Assembly: GCA_017527075.1 (NCBI GenBank)
Contig: JAFXQM010000010.1
Location: 62,001-126,000, forward strand
Direction of reading: 5' to 3'
From: Selenomonadaceae bacterium
GTDB lineage: Bacteria; Bacillota; Negativicutes; Selenomonadales; Selenomonadaceae
DNA length: 64,000 nt
Shown here: positions 33,711 to 42,879 of the stretch, piece by piece
Layout of the letters: every line of letters starts with the position of its first letter
Numbering within the stretch: position 1 is the stretch's first letter
The notes under the pieces: model-generated
The model's input: only the letters and a program-made list of their open reading frames with translations
Told to the model about the DNA's origin: nothing
Databases searched by the model: none
Made by a program: the position numbers and the translations under genes

Positions 33711-33735
33711 AAAGCCCCCCTTAAGCGGGAGGCAA
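33711..33735 (-). terminator. terminator after purA, right copy of a 25-bp direct repeat
   Basis: Same hairpin as at 32899 (GCCTCCC/GGGGGGC), here followed on the minus strand by TTTAAATTTTTT. It lies 16 nt past the purA stop. Confidence 0.75.
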
Positions 33736-33751
33736 CGGAAAAATTTTTTAC

Positions 33752-35038
33752 TCAAGCAAAAATATTTTCAAGGACAATGGTTTGGTCTCTGTTGGGACCG
33801 ACGCTGACGATGCCGAGCGCAATGCCCGTGACGGTCGCCATGCGCTCCAAATATTTTTTTGCATTGGCGGGCAAATCTTCGTAGCGGCGAATCTTACTGA
33901 TGTCGGTCTTCCAGCCGGGGAAAGTTTCGTAGACGGGTTCGACTTGCGCCAAAACTTTCAAGCTCGCGGGAATTTCGTTGAGGACTTCGCCGCCGATTTT
34001 GTAAGCCGTGCACATTTTAATTTCGTCGAAGCTGTCGAGGATATCCAGGCGCGTGACGGCCATGTAATCGGTGCCGCTGAGTTGACCGGCGTATTTCACG
34101 ACGCAAGCGTCCAGCCAACCCGTCCTGCGCGGACGCCCCGTGACGGTTCCGAACTCGTGACCCGCCTCGCGAAGTTTGTCGCCGATAGCGTTGAGCTGCT
34201 CGGTGGGGAAGGGACCTTCGCCGACGCGCGTGCAGTAAGCTTTGACGACGCCGACGACTTTATCAATTTTTTTTGGCGCGACGCCCGCACCGACTCCGAC
34301 GCCGCCCGAAATCGGGTGACTGCTCGTGACGTAAGGATAAGTGCCGTAATCGATGTCGAGCATGGTGGCCTGCGCGCCTTCGAAGAGAATTTTTTTGCCG
34401 GCGTCGACTTGAGCGTTGAGCAAAGAAATTGTGTCGCACACGAACGGGCGAAGTCTCTCGGCGTAAGATTCATACTCGCGGATAATTTCTTCGGCGTCGA
34501 GCGGCGCGTGCCCGTAAACTTTTTCCAGAATCAAATTCTTGAACTTGAGGACGCCGTGAACTTTTGCGGCGAACTCCGCGCGGTCAATCAGGTCGCAGAC
34601 GCGAATTCCGATTCTGTCCGCCTTGTCGATATAACAGGGACCGATGCCGCGTTTGGTCGTGCCGATTTTATTTTCGCCGCGAAGATTTTCGTTGAGCGCG
34701 TCGAAGAGTTTGTGCCAGGGCATGACGACGTGCGCGCGATTGGAAAGACGAATGCCGCTCGTGTCGACGCCGCGCGCTTTCATGTTATCAATTTCCTCAA
34801 TCAAACACTGCGGGTCGACGACGACGCCGTTGCCGATGACGCAGGTCGTGCCCTTGTAAAGAATTCCCGACGGCAGGAGCCGAAGCTTATACTCCTCGCC
34901 GCCGACAGAAACCGTGTGACCGGCATTGCTGCCGCCCTGAAATCTGACAACCGTGTCCGCCTGCGCCGCCAAGTAATCGACGATTTTGCCTTTGCCTTCG
35001 TCGCCCCACTGCGCGCCGCTTATAACCACCGTTGACAT
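33752..35038 (-). CDS. purA: adenylosuccinate synthetase
   Basis: Converts IMP, aspartate and GTP to adenylosuccinate, first committed step to AMP. The 428-residue length is standard. Motifs: GDEGKGK at residues 12-18 (GTP loop), GGSNAGHT near 38, TTKRGIGPCY near 127, VTGRPRRTGWLD near 295. ATG 35038 is preferred: AAGGAG lies 11 nt upstream, whereas the in-frame GTG at 35050 overlaps that site. Upstream on the same strand are an unknown gene and purE. Confidence 0.96.
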   Translation of the reverse strand: MSTVVISGAQWGDEGKGKIVDYLAAQADTVVRFQGGSNAGHTVSVGGEEYKLRLLPSGILYKGTTCVIGNGVVVDPQCLIEEIDNMKARGVDTSGIRLSNRAHVVMPWHKLFDALNENLRGENKIGTTKRGIGPCYIDKADRIGIRVCDLIDRAEFAAKVHGVLKFKNLILEKVYGHAPLDAEEIIREYESYAERLRPFVCDTISLLNAQVDAGKKILFEGAQATMLDIDYGTYPYVTSSHPISGGVGVGAGVAPKKIDKVVGVVKAYCTRVGEGPFPTEQLNAIGDKLREAGHEFGTVTGRPRRTGWLDACVVKYAGQLSGTDYMAVTRLDILDSFDEIKMCTAYKIGGEVLNEIPASLKVLAQVEPVYETFPGWKTDISKIRRYEDLPANAKKYLERMATVTGIALGIVSVGPNRDQTIVLENIFA

Positions 35039-35053
35039 TTTCCGAATCACTCC

Positions 35054-35410
35054 TTAGCGATTTTCATTAACGTACTTGCGCATGAACTGAATCGTGTTGT
35101 CGCTGATAACGTTGTCCTTCTTTTCGTAGTTGATAATGCGGAAGAGCATGCCGACGCGTTCGATGATGGGTTTGTTGCGCGTGCGGAAGGTTTCGCCGTT
35201 GATTGTCAGGTCGACGCTGTCCACCGAGCGCATACGATAGGAAACGCCCAGCAAATCTCTGCCTTCCGAACCGTCGGGCAACAGCTCCTTGATGATGTAA
35301 CGATACTCCATGTCGCCGACAGCCGTCGTCCAAGTCAGCTCACGATTGAGTGCCTGGTGCGTCAAGACACCGATGTACTCGCGGATAATTTCGTGTGTCC
35401 TTGTGTTCAT
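35054..35410 (-). CDS. conserved-looking 118-aa protein of unknown function
   Basis: I do not recognise it. The soluble 118-residue protein starts MNTRTHEIIREYIGVL and is rich in charged residues, with alternating strands in the middle (MEYRYIIKELLPDG, VDSVDLTINGETFRTR). There is no signal peptide, metal site or membrane segment. It sits between purE (12 nt upstream) and purA (15 nt downstream), so co-expression with purine genes is likely. ATG 35410 has GAGGGGGA upstream. Confidence 0.65.
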   Translation of the reverse strand: MNTRTHEIIREYIGVLTHQALNRELTWTTAVGDMEYRYIIKELLPDGSEGRDLLGVSYRMRSVDSVDLTINGETFRTRNKPIIERVGMLFRIINYEKKDNVISDNTIQFMRKYVNENR

Positions 35411-35422
35411 GCTGAATCCCCC

Positions 35423-35899
35423 TCAAAAATTTTCTCTGAGTTTTTTATCTTTGACTTCAACCTCCGCCGCAAGTTGCTCGCGGTAAGAGATTAATTTCTT
35501 GGCAAGCGATTCGTCTTGGAGCGCGAGAATTTCCACGGCGAAGAGCGCGGCATTTTTTGCACCGTTGACTGCCATGGTCGCCACGGGAATTCCGCCGGGC
35601 ATTTGCACAGTGCTGAGCAGTGAGTCCAAACCTTTGAACGGCTCGGAATTAATCGGCACGCCGATGACGGGACGCGTGGTCAGGCTCGCAACGACACCCG
35701 CCAAGTGAGCCGCCATGCCCGCCGCCGCGATGAAAATTTGCGCGTCAGATTTTTTAACGAAGTCATGAACTTTTTGCGGCGTGCGGTGCGCCGAGGCAAC
35801 CGTCAACTCCACGTCCACGGAAAAATTTTTCAGCGTGTCGACTGCCGACTTCATGACGCCCCAGTCGCTGTCGCTGCCCATGATGATTGCAACCTTCAT
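35423..35899 (-). CDS. purE: N5-carboxyaminoimidazole ribonucleotide mutase
   Basis: Class I PurE, which moves the carboxylate of N5-CAIR to C4 to give CAIR in purine synthesis. The 158 residues show [13 protein letters not shown] at the start (phosphate/ribose loop), VASAHRTP near 40, [14 protein letters not shown] near 63 and [11 protein letters not shown] near 104. ATG 35899 has AGGAAGGA upstream. PurK, the usual partner, is not adjacent. Confidence 0.95.
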   Translation of the reverse strand: MKVAIIMGSDSDWGVMKSAVDTLKNFSVDVELTVASAHRTPQKVHDFVKKSDAQIFIAAAGMAAHLAGVVASLTTRPVIGVPINSEPFKGLDSLLSTVQMPGGIPVATMAVNGAKNAALFAVEILALQDESLAKKLISYREQLAAEVEVKDKKLRENF

Positions 35900-35912
35900 T
35901 GTAATTTCCTTC

Positions 35913-36731
35913 CTACTTTATCTTGACCGCCACCTGTTCAATGTCGGTGCGGGCAATATATTCAAACTCAAAACCTTTTTCCGCGACGAGCTCCATGAAA
36001 GCTTTGTGCTCGCCCTGCTGCCAGCCGGGGTAGTTGAAATATTCGTCGAAGGCAATGACCGTGCCGGAAACGATTTGGTCTTTCAAGTTGTCGAAGATTG
36101 TTTTCGTCGAGGAGTAAAGGTCGCAGTCCACGTGAATGAACGCGCAGGGCTCGGCGTGCTCTTTGACGAACGCGGGCAGAGTTTCATTGAACCAGCCCTT
36201 CACGAGCCGAACGTTTGAATTGACCTGCGGCATCTTTCCGTTCAGGTTAAATTTTCCCTTCGCAAAGTTCCAGTAATCATGTCGCCAATCTTCGGGCAAG
36301 CCTTCGAAGCTGTCGAAGCCGTAAAAAATTTTGTCGGGCACCGCCGCCGAGATGATGTTGATTGTCTCGCCTTTGTAAACTCCGAACTCCATGAACAATC
36401 CGTTGCGATTTTCTGTCTGCGCGAGGACGTGTTGCAGGTAAGTCTTTTTGTCAGCGAAAGATTTAACTTTGCTCATGTTCTCGACAATAAATTCCGCCGT
36501 CTGCATTCCCGCCGCGTGTACCAAATGAACTTTCAAATCTTGGCTGTTGAAATATCTGATTGCTTGGTGCACCAAATCCGCTTGACCGGCAAGCTTCCTG
36601 CCGACTGAAATGATTTGTTCGAACAAAATTTTATTCTGCTTGACCAGCTCATTGTGCAGGGCGATGTTTTCATCGCGCAAGGCGTTAAGCTCGCGCCGCA
36701 AAGTTTGAATTTCATTTTCTGTCGTGTCCAA
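35913..36731 (-). CDS. TylF/MycF-type SAM-dependent methyltransferase with coiled-coil N-terminus
   Basis: A 272-residue protein. Residues 1-45 form a coiled coil (ENEIQTLRRELNALRDENIALHNELV). The rest matches the TylF/MycF O-methyltransferase fold: LMEFGVYKGETIN (SAM loop) near 117, FYGFDSFEGLPEDW near 138, FIHVDCDLYSST near 194 with metal-binding Asp, and IAFDEYFNYPGWQQGEHKA near 220. Substrate is likely a sugar or glycan, by analogy with related enzymes near polysaccharide genes. Start is TTG 36731 with AAAGGAGAAA upstream. It lies 13 nt upstream of purE and 14 nt downstream of the HAD phosphatase, in one apparent operon. Confidence 0.82.
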   Translation of the reverse strand: MDTTENEIQTLRRELNALRDENIALHNELVKQNKILFEQIISVGRKLAGQADLVHQAIRYFNSQDLKVHLVHAAGMQTAEFIVENMSKVKSFADKKTYLQHVLAQTENRNGLFMEFGVYKGETINIISAAVPDKIFYGFDSFEGLPEDWRHDYWNFAKGKFNLNGKMPQVNSNVRLVKGWFNETLPAFVKEHAEPCAFIHVDCDLYSSTKTIFDNLKDQIVSGTVIAFDEYFNYPGWQQGEHKAFMELVAEKGFEFEYIARTDIEQVAVKIK

Positions 36732-36745
36732 AAAAATTTTCTCCT

Positions 36746-37399
36746 TTAAATTTCTCCGCGCTCAATTGCCCGCCGTGCCTCGATGAGATTCGGGAAAATT
36801 GCCGCGCAAAGTTTTTTTATCTCGTCCGTCGGCTGAACGGTGTCGGGAATCATAATCGCCGCGCAGCCCGCCGCTGACCCGCTCCGAATTCCGTTGAAGC
36901 TGTCCTCGAAGACGTAACAATCACTCGGCTCAAGTTTCAGCTCCTCGGCGGCAAGCAGGAAGATATCGGGCGCGGGTTTGCCTCTGCGAACTTTATCGCC
37001 GCCCACGACCACTTCGAAGTAGCCGCGCAGATTTGAACGCGCCAAATTTTTTTCGATGACCGCAACGGGCGCGGAACTCGCCACAGACATTTTAACGTTC
37101 GCCGCGCGGAAGAATTCCAAAATTTCTTCGACGCCCGCCATGAGCTCCAAATTTCTCTCGGCGGCGGCGCGAACCTCCACCAGCACGCGGGCAAGGTAAG
37201 CTTCGGCGTCGATGTTCGGATAAAATCTTCTGATGACTTTGAAAGATTCTTCGCCGAGATTCGAGCCGCTTATCGCCGTGGGCAAGTCATAATTTTTTTC
37301 TTCGCCGAACTCGGTCGCCACGTCGAGCCACGCCTGCCGATAAAGTTTTTCCGTGTCGAAGAGCGTGCCGTCCATGTCAAAAATCGCTCCGCGTTTCAT
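36746..37399 (-). CDS. HAD-family phosphatase (beta-phosphoglucomutase-like)
   Basis: A 217-residue HAD hydrolase of subfamily IA with a helical cap. Motif I is IFDMDGTLFDTE at residues about 5-16, motif II is VASSAPVAVIEKNL near 109, motif III is GKPAPDIF near 142, and motif IV is YVFEDSFNGIRSG near 162. It resembles beta-phosphoglucomutase and sugar-phosphate phosphatases; the substrate is unknown. ATG 37399 has GAGGTGA 8 nt upstream; the longer frame has none. It is divergent from pfkA, with the promoter region between. Confidence 0.88.
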   Translation of the reverse strand: MKRGAIFDMDGTLFDTEKLYRQAWLDVATEFGEEKNYDLPTAISGSNLGEESFKVIRRFYPNIDAEAYLARVLVEVRAAAERNLELMAGVEEILEFFRAANVKMSVASSAPVAVIEKNLARSNLRGYFEVVVGGDKVRRGKPAPDIFLLAAEELKLEPSDCYVFEDSFNGIRSGSAAGCAAIMIPDTVQPTDEIKKLCAAIFPNLIEARRAIERGEI

Positions 37400-37488
37400 A
37401 AAGCGAATCACCTCAAGCGAATAATAACAAATTCCATTTTGGGCTGTCAATCAAGAAAAATTTTTCTGCCGCGGGCGCGAAGTGATAT

Positions 37489-37516
37489 TTGCAATTCTGA
37501 AAATTTATGCTATCAT
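37489..37516 (+). promoter_or_regulatory. promoter for pfkA
   Basis: TTGCAA, 16-bp spacer, TATCAT; the ATG is 45 bp downstream. Confidence 0.6.
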
Positions 37517-37561
37517 TGGCGCGGGAGATTTACAAGCGATTTGGCAGGAGGGGATTCGGTT

Positions 37562-38524
37562 ATGTTGAAAAGTATCGCGGTAATGACTTCGGGCGGCGAC
37601 AGCCCCGGCATGAACGCAGCAGTTCGCGCGGTCACTCGCACGGCACTTCATCATGGCGTTCGCGTGTGGGGAATTCGCGGCGGCTATCACGGGATGCTTG
37701 ATGAGGAAATGTTCGAGATGCAATCCAAGGACGTGAGCGACATCATTCAGCGCGGAGGAACTTTCCTCGGCACGGCACGCTGCAAACGTTTCGCCACGCC
37801 TGAAGGTCGCATGCTCGGCTATAAAAATTTGGTCGACAGAGGAATTCAAGGCTTGGTCGTGGTCGGCGGCGACGGTTCTTTGCGCGGCGCATCGATTCTC
37901 AGTCAGGAAACGGGCATTCCGATTGTCGGGCTGCCGGGCACGATTGACAATGACGTGTGGGGCTCCGAATACACAATCGGCTGCGACACCGCCGCCAACA
38001 CAATCATTGACGCGATTAACAAACTGCGCGACACTGCCTCGGCGCACCGCAGGACAATCGTCCTGGAAGTCATGGGGCGCAACTCTGGCTGGCTCGCCAT
38101 GGTTTCGGGCATTTCGGGCGGCGCGGAATATATTCTCGTCCCCGAAGAGGAATATGACATCGACGAAATGTGCGAAGAGATGAAGGCGGCTTACGACGCG
38201 GGCAAACGTTACATCCTGGTCGTCGTGGCTGAAGGCGCGGGCAAAGGTCACGAAATCGGAAAAGCAATCGCCGAAAAGACCGGACTCGACACGCGCGTTT
38301 CCAAGCTCGGACACATTCAGCGCGGCGGCTCGCCCACAGTCATCGACCGCGTCAACGCCAGCCGCCTCGGTGAGCACGCAGCCTTGGCAATCATCTCCGG
38401 CTTGAGCGATATCGTTTTCGGATTCAATCGCGGACACGTCGTTTCGATTAACTTGCACGACGCCGTCAACAACAAAAAGCAACTCAATCCCGAATTCATG
38501 AGGCTCGCGCGCGTCCTCGCATGA
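37562..38524 (+). CDS. pfkA: ATP-dependent 6-phosphofructokinase
   Basis: Phosphorylates fructose-6-phosphate to fructose-1,6-bisphosphate. The 320 residues are typical of the bacterial tetramer. Motifs: MTSGGDSPGMNAAVRAV near 8, VVGGDGSLRGA near 100, GLPGTIDNDV near 122, MGRNSGWLA near 170. Gly after GGD (GGDGS) points to ATP rather than pyrophosphate as donor. ATG 37562 is preceded by GGAGGGG. An independent promoter and terminator flank the gene. Confidence 0.96.
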   Translation: MLKSIAVMTSGGDSPGMNAAVRAVTRTALHHGVRVWGIRGGYHGMLDEEMFEMQSKDVSDIIQRGGTFLGTARCKRFATPEGRMLGYKNLVDRGIQGLVVVGGDGSLRGASILSQETGIPIVGLPGTIDNDVWGSEYTIGCDTAANTIIDAINKLRDTASAHRRTIVLEVMGRNSGWLAMVSGISGGAEYILVPEEEYDIDEMCEEMKAAYDAGKRYILVVVAEGAGKGHEIGKAIAEKTGLDTRVSKLGHIQRGGSPTVIDRVNASRLGEHAALAIISGLSDIVFGFNRGHVVSINLHDAVNNKKQLNPEFMRLARVLA

Positions 38525-38545
38525 GAAAAAATTTTTTGCATAAAA

Positions 38546-38576
38546 AAATCCCTCTCGGCTGACGGGAGGGATTTTT
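38546..38576 (+). terminator. terminator after pfkA
   Basis: AAATCCCTC pairs with GGGAGGGATTT around TCGGCTGAC (one unpaired base), followed by TTTTT. Confidence 0.85.
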
Positions 38577-38652
38577 CGTTTCGTACATTAAATGAAACGG
38601 GGTTTCGTTTTGCCATAACCGCTGGGACTGCGATATGCTCGAAAAATTTTTA

Positions 38653-38686
38653 ACTCCTAATTCCTAATTCCTAATTCCTAACTGTA
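38653..38686. repeat. heptamer tract at the tolC-like stop
   Basis: Four CCTAATT-type units. On the minus strand the tract encodes the last codons (TVRN) and the TAG stop of the TolC-like gene. Confidence 0.8.
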
Positions 38687-40152
38687 TTGAAGGGCTCGGC
38701 GGATTCTTTCGGCAACTCTTCGTAAATATTTTCGACCGCCGCTTCCTTCAGAGATTTTTCCGAAGACTTGCCCGCTTGCTCCGCCTCGGCGTAAAGCAAT
38801 GCGTCAATCGACACGGGCACGCCCATTGCCCGCTCCAATTGCGCGCGGCTCGTGTTGTAATTGTAAAGCGCGGCGTAATAATTGTTGCGGGTCTCGACGA
38901 CTTTTTCCTGTGCGTTCATGACGTTCAAGTTTGTGTCGACGCCTTCGACGTAACGAACCTGCGCGATGTCAAATTCTTCCTCGGCTTTGTCGACGGCGGC
39001 GGCTGTCACCTCGATATTTTTTTCCGCCGTCTTCAAAGCAATGTACGCGCTGTGAACTTCAAGCTGAATCGTTTCAATCTGCTGTTGTGCCAGCGACTCG
39101 GCTCTGTGCTCGACTGCCTTGGCTTGATGGACATTCGCGCTCGTTATGCCGTTGTCGAAAATATTCCACTCCACGCGCACGCCCAACGCCCATTGCTCGT
39201 TGTTGTGGTTTGCGCCGAAAACATTTTCGCCCGACATGTATCCTTGCACGACCGCGTTGACCGTCGGACGATAACCGCTCTTTGTGGCGGCGGTCTGAGC
39301 ATGAGTCCTTTTGACTTCATACACTGCGGCGATTCCGTCGGGGCGATGAGCCAGCGCGTATTCCATGCACTCGTTCTCGTCCAAGTTGTATTTGACGAAA
39401 TTTATTTTGTCGCTCGCGGCGACCTCCGTGTCCACCGGCAAACCGATGATGTTGTTGAGCTGAGCGATTGCCGTTTCGTAATTTCCTTGCGCGGAATTCA
39501 AATTCTGTTGGCTGTTGGCGAGCTGAACATTCGTGGCAAGGACGTCCGACTTGGCGACGGTGCCGACCTCGTATTGAATCGTGACGAAACGCAAATGCTC
39601 TTCCAAAAGATTGACGGCCTCTTCTTGCACGTCGACCAACGACGCCCGCTGCAAAACTTGGTAATAAGCTTCCGCCGCTTGATATTTAACTCGCTGCCGA
39701 GAATTTTCCAGCGACAAATCCGCCGCATTCAAATTGTATCGCGCTGCCTCCCGCTGATTTTCCAGCCGCCCGCCCGTGTACAGCGGCATGGTCAAGCTCA
39801 AGCTGTTGTAGTTCTCGCTCATGTAGGAAGGATAATAGCTCATGTTCACGTGTTCGGAACGGGAAGCGTATTTTGCGGCGTAATGAGTCTCGCGGCGACT
39901 ATTGTAATATCTGCCGCCGATACGATTGAGCAACGATGACCAAGAGAGCTGCGGACCCGACTGCCTGCGCACGGAAGATAAATTCCAACGCGCTGCCTCT
40001 CTGTCATCCGCCGACTGTTCAATCAGCCGATTATTTTCCAGCGCGAGTGCAATTGCCTCGTCGAGCGATAAGGTCACACCCTCGGCGGCTTGAGTTATGT
40101 TTGTGGAAAGGAGAATGGCTGCCGAGCAGATTGCCGCCAATGATTTTTTCAT
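38671..40152 (-). CDS. tolC: TolC-family outer-membrane channel of the export operon
   Basis: A 493-residue outer-membrane efflux protein. It has a signal peptide (MKKSLAAICSAAILLSTNITQAAEG) and two OEP repeats with the family pattern (LSLDEAIALALENNRLIEQS at about 28-47, long helices AEAYYQVLQRASLVDVQEEAVNLLEEHL and AYIALKTAEKNIEVTAAAVDKAEEEFDIAQVRYVEG). It would form the trimeric channel that completes a type I exporter across the outer membrane. It is last in the operon, 33 nt after the second ABC exporter gene. Its ATG directly follows a TTAGGAATTAGGA tract that supplies AGGA 7 nt upstream. The gene symbol is by family. Confidence 0.9.
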   Translation of the reverse strand: MKKSLAAICSAAILLSTNITQAAEGVTLSLDEAIALALENNRLIEQSADDREAARWNLSSVRRQSGPQLSWSSLLNRIGGRYYNSRRETHYAAKYASRSEHVNMSYYPSYMSENYNSLSLTMPLYTGGRLENQREAARYNLNAADLSLENSRQRVKYQAAEAYYQVLQRASLVDVQEEAVNLLEEHLRFVTIQYEVGTVAKSDVLATNVQLANSQQNLNSAQGNYETAIAQLNNIIGLPVDTEVAASDKINFVKYNLDENECMEYALAHRPDGIAAVYEVKRTHAQTAATKSGYRPTVNAVVQGYMSGENVFGANHNNEQWALGVRVEWNIFDNGITSANVHQAKAVEHRAESLAQQQIETIQLEVHSAYIALKTAEKNIEVTAAAVDKAEEEFDIAQVRYVEGVDTNLNVMNAQEKVVETRNNYYAALYNYNTSRAQLERAMGVPVSIDALLYAEAEQAGKSSEKSLKEAAVENIYEELPKESAEPFNTVRN

Positions 40153-40183
40153 TCCTAATTCCTCATTCCTAATTCCTAATTGA
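40153..40183. repeat. heptamer tract providing the start context of the tolC-like gene
   Basis: On the minus strand AATTAGG units run directly into the ATG of the TolC-like gene (tract end TTAGGA then ATG). The AGGA of the previous unit is at a normal ribosome-binding distance. Confidence 0.75.
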
Positions 40184-40185
40184 CT

Positions 40186-42879
40186 TCAAGCCGTCTGGCG
40201 TTTGACCAAGCCGGCAAAAATTCCGCCGCGCGCAACCAGTTCGTCGAAGCCGCCGCTCTCCACAATCCTGCCCGCGTCCATGACCAAAATCCTGTCGCAA
40301 TTTCTAATCGTCGACAAGCGGTGCGCCACGATAATTCTCGTCGCGTTGAGTTTATCCAAGCTGTTCGTGACGATTGCCTGCGTGCGGTTGTCCAAAGCTG
40401 AAGTTGCTTCGTCGAAAATTAAAATCGCGGGCTTGGTGACGAGTGCGCGCGCGATTAAAATTCTCTGACGTTGACCGCCGCTGATGTTCGAGCTGCCCTC
40501 GCTGATGACCGTCTGCATGCCCATGGGCATCATTGCGATATCGTCGGCAATGCCCGCCGCCTCCGCCGCCGCCCACGCGTCCTCTTGCGTGAGTGAGTTC
40601 GTGCCGATTATGTTCGTGAAGATGTCGCCCTGCATGAGCTGACCGTTTTGGAGGACGACGCCCATTTGAGTTCGCACACTCGGCAAATTCAATTCGGCGA
40701 GGTCTTGTCCGTCGAAATAAATGGAACCTTTCTTCGGCGTCTCAAATCCGAGCAAGAGCCTGACGAGCGTCGACTTGCCGCAGCCCGATCGCCCGACGAT
40801 TGCCACGTTCTCGCCCGCCGCGATTTTGAAATTTATGTCGTGGAGGACGTCGCGCCCCTCGGTGTATCCGAAAGTCAAATCGCTGACTTCAATCGCGCCG
40901 CTCAAAATTCCCGAGTCCGCCTTCTCGCCGACGCTTTCGGGGATTTCTTTGAGAATCGGGCGAAGGTTTTCAATGTGCGGCTGAATCGCGAAGTATTGAC
41001 CGACGAGCGGAATGATTCCGTTGAGCGTGGCGTTGAAGCTGGAGAACGCTCCCTGAAACGCAATGAACTGCGCGTAAGTTATTCCCTGAATCTGCTGACC
41101 GTTCGAACCGACTTCGTTCATGCCGTAGACCGCAATGTAATAAAGACTCATCGTCAAGATGAACGGCTGCACGCTCCCGATAATCGCGTTGTAGTTTGCT
41201 TGCCAGCGCAGTTTCAAATTCCATTTCCATGTTTCGCCGAAGACTTCACTCCACAGCCAGAAGGCCTGATTCTCCGCGCCGTGCTCTCTGAACTTCGCCA
41301 GCCCTTTAAAAATCTGTTGGACGAGGCCGGCCTCTCTGTTGTTCGCGTCGATTAAGTTTCTTTGGAAGCCGATAACCCGCCGATAGATGAACGCCGTGAT
41401 GATTGCGTAAATAAACCAAATGACAATCGCGACCGCCGTGAGCTTGAGGCTGTAGTAGCACATGAGGAAGATGCTCCAGAAGGAGAAGACGAATCCGAAC
41501 AGCCCGCCGATAAATTCCGCGCTGACCAAACCTTTGATGACGCTGATGCCGCCCATGCGACTTGCCAGCTCGCCCGACGTGAACCTTCTGAAAAATCCCG
41601 TCGGCAAGGTGAGCAGTCGTCCCCAAAGCGCGGCCTCCGTTGCCATGTTCATGCGCGTGGTGATTCTCATGACGGCAATCGTTCGGACGATGCCCAGCGA
41701 GGCGGTCGTGAAACTGGTGACCATGATGACTTGCGTGACCGTCGCCAGTCCTTGGCGGTCGAGAATCGGAATGATGTCCGCGAAAATTGTTTCCGTGACG
41801 ATTGGCATTGCCAGAGGAATAATTCCGCTGACGAGGCTTATCAAGATGACCGTCCGATAATCGGCAAACCAGCACTGCTTGAAGATGAACTTAATCAAGT
41901 CCAAAATTTTCAGCTCGCGCGACGGAAAGCCCGCGTAACATTCAAACGCGCTCTTGTCAATCTGCGCGGCAACTTCGTCGGTAATCGGGAAGCCGTCGGG
42001 GTTGTCGAGGTTGACGAGTTTGTACTTGCCCGCCGCCAGAGGCACGAAGACCGACAAAATTTTTTTCTCGCCGTAATAACCGATGATGACTCCGCTGTCG
42101 CACTTGTGCCAGTCTTCGACGAGTTCAATCAGGCGCATTTGCATGTTGCCCTTTTGCACGAGCCGCCGAATCAATCTGATTTGGTCGAGCCGCCGCACGA
42201 GTTCAGGGTCGAGTTTTATGTTGTCGGTCGGCATGTTCAGCGCGACAGCCGTCCGCCGCACGATGAAGGACGCCTCCTCCAAGCGCATAGTTCGTTCGGT
42301 CGTCTCGGAGTAAGTGGTCGTCTCTTCGCCGAGCAAATTTGAAATTGAATTGTCCAGAAGCCGTCGCTGATTGCGCGCGCGAACTTCCACGCGGTCGGAA
42401 AATCTTTTGTCCTCCGCGCGGAACCGCACGCCCAACAGCATGGAAAAAATTTCTTCGTTTGCGCGGAAGGCTTCCGTCAAATCTTCCACGCCTTCGAGGA
42501 CTGTGCCGTCGAGCCACGTGATTAAAATGTCGTCGCCCTTGTCCGCCAAAAGTCTCAGCCACGGAAGTTTAATCAGCTCTGCGAACCAGCGGCGCATAAA
42601 AATTCTCAGCTCATCGGTCGGCACTTCGTCGAACGTCAAAATTTTTATCTTCGAGTCTTCGGCGGCGTAAATGAGTGTCTCCGTCTCTTCGAATTCGTCG
42701 AGTGACGGGAAGGCAGCCGCGCCCGCCTCCAGCTCAACCAAAAATTGCTGACGGAAGGAACCCGCCTCGCTCGTCACGAGATAAACTTCGACTTTGCCCG
42801 ATTCAATCAGCGCAAGCCGCGCGCCGTCCTCCAGTCGAACGCGCTCGCCCGCCTGCAAAAATTTTTCAAAGGGGCTCAA
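40186..42879 (-). CDS. NHLM-type ABC exporter, ATP-binding/permease protein without peptidase
   Basis: An 897-residue protein. The first 330 residues lack a C39 peptidase and include a cyclic-nucleotide-binding-like beta segment (GARLALIESGKVEVYLVTSEAG) at the N-terminus. About 340-640 is a six-helix ABC membrane domain, and 660-895 the nucleotide-binding domain: Walker A GRSGCGKST, signature ISGGQRQRI, Walker B ILIFDEATSALD, H-loop AHRLST. The architecture matches the second ABC protein of NHLM bacteriocin-type systems. TTG 42879 is chosen: AAAGGAG lies 8 nt upstream, inside the end of the previous gene, which it overlaps by 14 nt. Function: export of leader peptides or a partner of the peptidase exporter. 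Inference from family. Confidence 0.85.
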   Translation of the reverse strand: MSPFEKFLQAGERVRLEDGARLALIESGKVEVYLVTSEAGSFRQQFLVELEAGAAAFPSLDEFEETETLIYAAEDSKIKILTFDEVPTDELRIFMRRWFAELIKLPWLRLLADKGDDILITWLDGTVLEGVEDLTEAFRANEEIFSMLLGVRFRAEDKRFSDRVEVRARNQRRLLDNSISNLLGEETTTYSETTERTMRLEEASFIVRRTAVALNMPTDNIKLDPELVRRLDQIRLIRRLVQKGNMQMRLIELVEDWHKCDSGVIIGYYGEKKILSVFVPLAAGKYKLVNLDNPDGFPITDEVAAQIDKSAFECYAGFPSRELKILDLIKFIFKQCWFADYRTVILISLVSGIIPLAMPIVTETIFADIIPILDRQGLATVTQVIMVTSFTTASLGIVRTIAVMRITTRMNMATEAALWGRLLTLPTGFFRRFTSGELASRMGGISVIKGLVSAEFIGGLFGFVFSFWSIFLMCYYSLKLTAVAIVIWFIYAIITAFIYRRVIGFQRNLIDANNREAGLVQQIFKGLAKFREHGAENQAFWLWSEVFGETWKWNLKLRWQANYNAIIGSVQPFILTMSLYYIAVYGMNEVGSNGQQIQGITYAQFIAFQGAFSSFNATLNGIIPLVGQYFAIQPHIENLRPILKEIPESVGEKADSGILSGAIEVSDLTFGYTEGRDVLHDINFKIAAGENVAIVGRSGCGKSTLVRLLLGFETPKKGSIYFDGQDLAELNLPSVRTQMGVVLQNGQLMQGDIFTNIIGTNSLTQEDAWAAAEAAGIADDIAMMPMGMQTVISEGSSNISGGQRQRILIARALVTKPAILIFDEATSALDNRTQAIVTNSLDKLNATRIIVAHRLSTIRNCDRILVMDAGRIVESGGFDELVARGGIFAGLVKRQTA

